Assembly (NCBI GenBank): GCA_016764535.1
Contig: JAESRR010000087.1
Coordinates: 1 to 8,658 of the forward strand
Direction: 5' to 3'
Length of the DNA stretch: 8,658 nucleotides
Source of the DNA: Cohaesibacteraceae bacterium
GTDB lineage: Bacteria > Pseudomonadota > Alphaproteobacteria > Rhizobiales > Cohaesibacteraceae
Shown here: one piece after another, positions 8,379 through 8,658 of the stretch
Numbering within the stretch: the first letter of the stretch is position 1
Layout of the letters: every line of letters starts with the position of its first letter
Position numbers and translations under genes: made by a program
The notes under the pieces: model-generated
Databases searched by the model: none
Told to the model about the DNA's origin: nothing
What the model saw: only the letters and a program-made list of their open reading frames with translations

Positions 8379-8658
8379 GAAGTATGTTCCGGGAAGAGCA
8401 GTGAACCATCGCCATATGAATAAAAGCGGTAGCCCGTTTCAATTGCGTGGGCGTATGACGATTTCATGGTTTCAAAACCGGCGAAAGCAGAAACAAGCAT
8501 GAATAAAGTTGAACGTGGCAAATGGAAGTTTGTCATAAGTGCATCCACGGCCCTGAATGAATAACCAGGTGTAATAAAAATATCAGTATCTCCACAAAAC
8601 GGTGAGATTATACGGTCCTCGGAAGTCGCGCTTTCCAGCAGGCGAAGCGAAGTTGTGC
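8375..8658 (-). CDS. queA: QueA, S-adenosylmethionine:tRNA ribosyltransferase-isomerase (C-terminus only)
   Basis: QueA moves the ribosyl part of S-adenosylmethionine onto preQ1 in tRNA and rearranges it to epoxyqueuosine, the step after Tgt. The window holds the last 93 residues and the stop. The gene enters from the right edge, and the missing N-terminal part is about three quarters of the usual length of roughly 350. Visible family motifs are [10 protein letters not shown] at the window edge, [38 protein letters not shown], and a closing [13 protein letters not shown]. The TGA stop overlaps the tgt ATG in the sequence ATGA, so tgt is likely translated by coupling to queA. The pair forms a queuosine operon whose promoter lies outside the window. 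Confidence 0.95.
   Translation of the reverse strand, partial: TTSLRLLESATSEDRIISPFCGDTDIFITPGYSFRAVDALMTNFHLPRSTLFMLVSAFAGFETMKSSYAHAIETGYRFYSYGDGSLLFPEHTS

Overview
The window is a piece of ordinary, gene-dense chromosomal core from an alphaproteobacterium. Three things point there: the dusB(nifR3)-ntrB-ntrC-ntrY order on one strand, the fused two-domain IspDF isoprenoid enzyme lying divergently next to it, and the sequence character of the NtrB, NtrC and NtrY proteins. GC content looks moderate (mid-40s percent by eye), lower than in most rhizobia, so a marine or other moderate-GC alphaproteobacterial lineage is plausible. I cannot name a genus from sequence alone. No mobile element, phage gene, CRISPR array, rRNA or tRNA gene was seen.

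Layout. On the minus strand, from 5835 leftward, lie dusB (tRNA dihydrouridine synthase), ntrB (nitrogen sensor kinase), ntrC (sigma-54-dependent response regulator) and ntrY (membrane sensor kinase, cut by the left window edge before its last ATP-binding motif). dusB-ntrB overlap and ntrB-ntrC are 2 bases apart, so these three look like one transcript. A 141-base gap separates ntrC from ntrY and could hold a second promoter. From 6034 rightward on the plus strand lies ispDF, separated from dusB by a 198-base divergent promoter region. At the right, on the minus strand, lie queA (only its C-terminal 93 residues are present) and tgt, which overlap by 4 bases. tgt runs head-on into ispDF with only 11 bases between the stop codons.

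How they work together. NtrB/NtrC form the cytoplasmic nitrogen-status two-component system. NtrY is the membrane kinase of the related NtrY/NtrX pair, and ntrX is expected just beyond the left edge. IspDF supplies two steps of the MEP isoprenoid pathway. Tgt and QueA carry out two steps of queuosine biosynthesis in tRNA, and DusB makes dihydrouridine in the tRNA D-loop.

I found no new biological system. The observation most worth checking is that the Tgt protein lacks three of the four residues that normally bind its structural zinc, although the catalytic residues are intact. Lesser observations are a possible internal start that would give free IspF, a sigma-54-like site inside ntrY, the candidate promoter before ntrY, the dual start of ntrB and the tight convergent gene junction.
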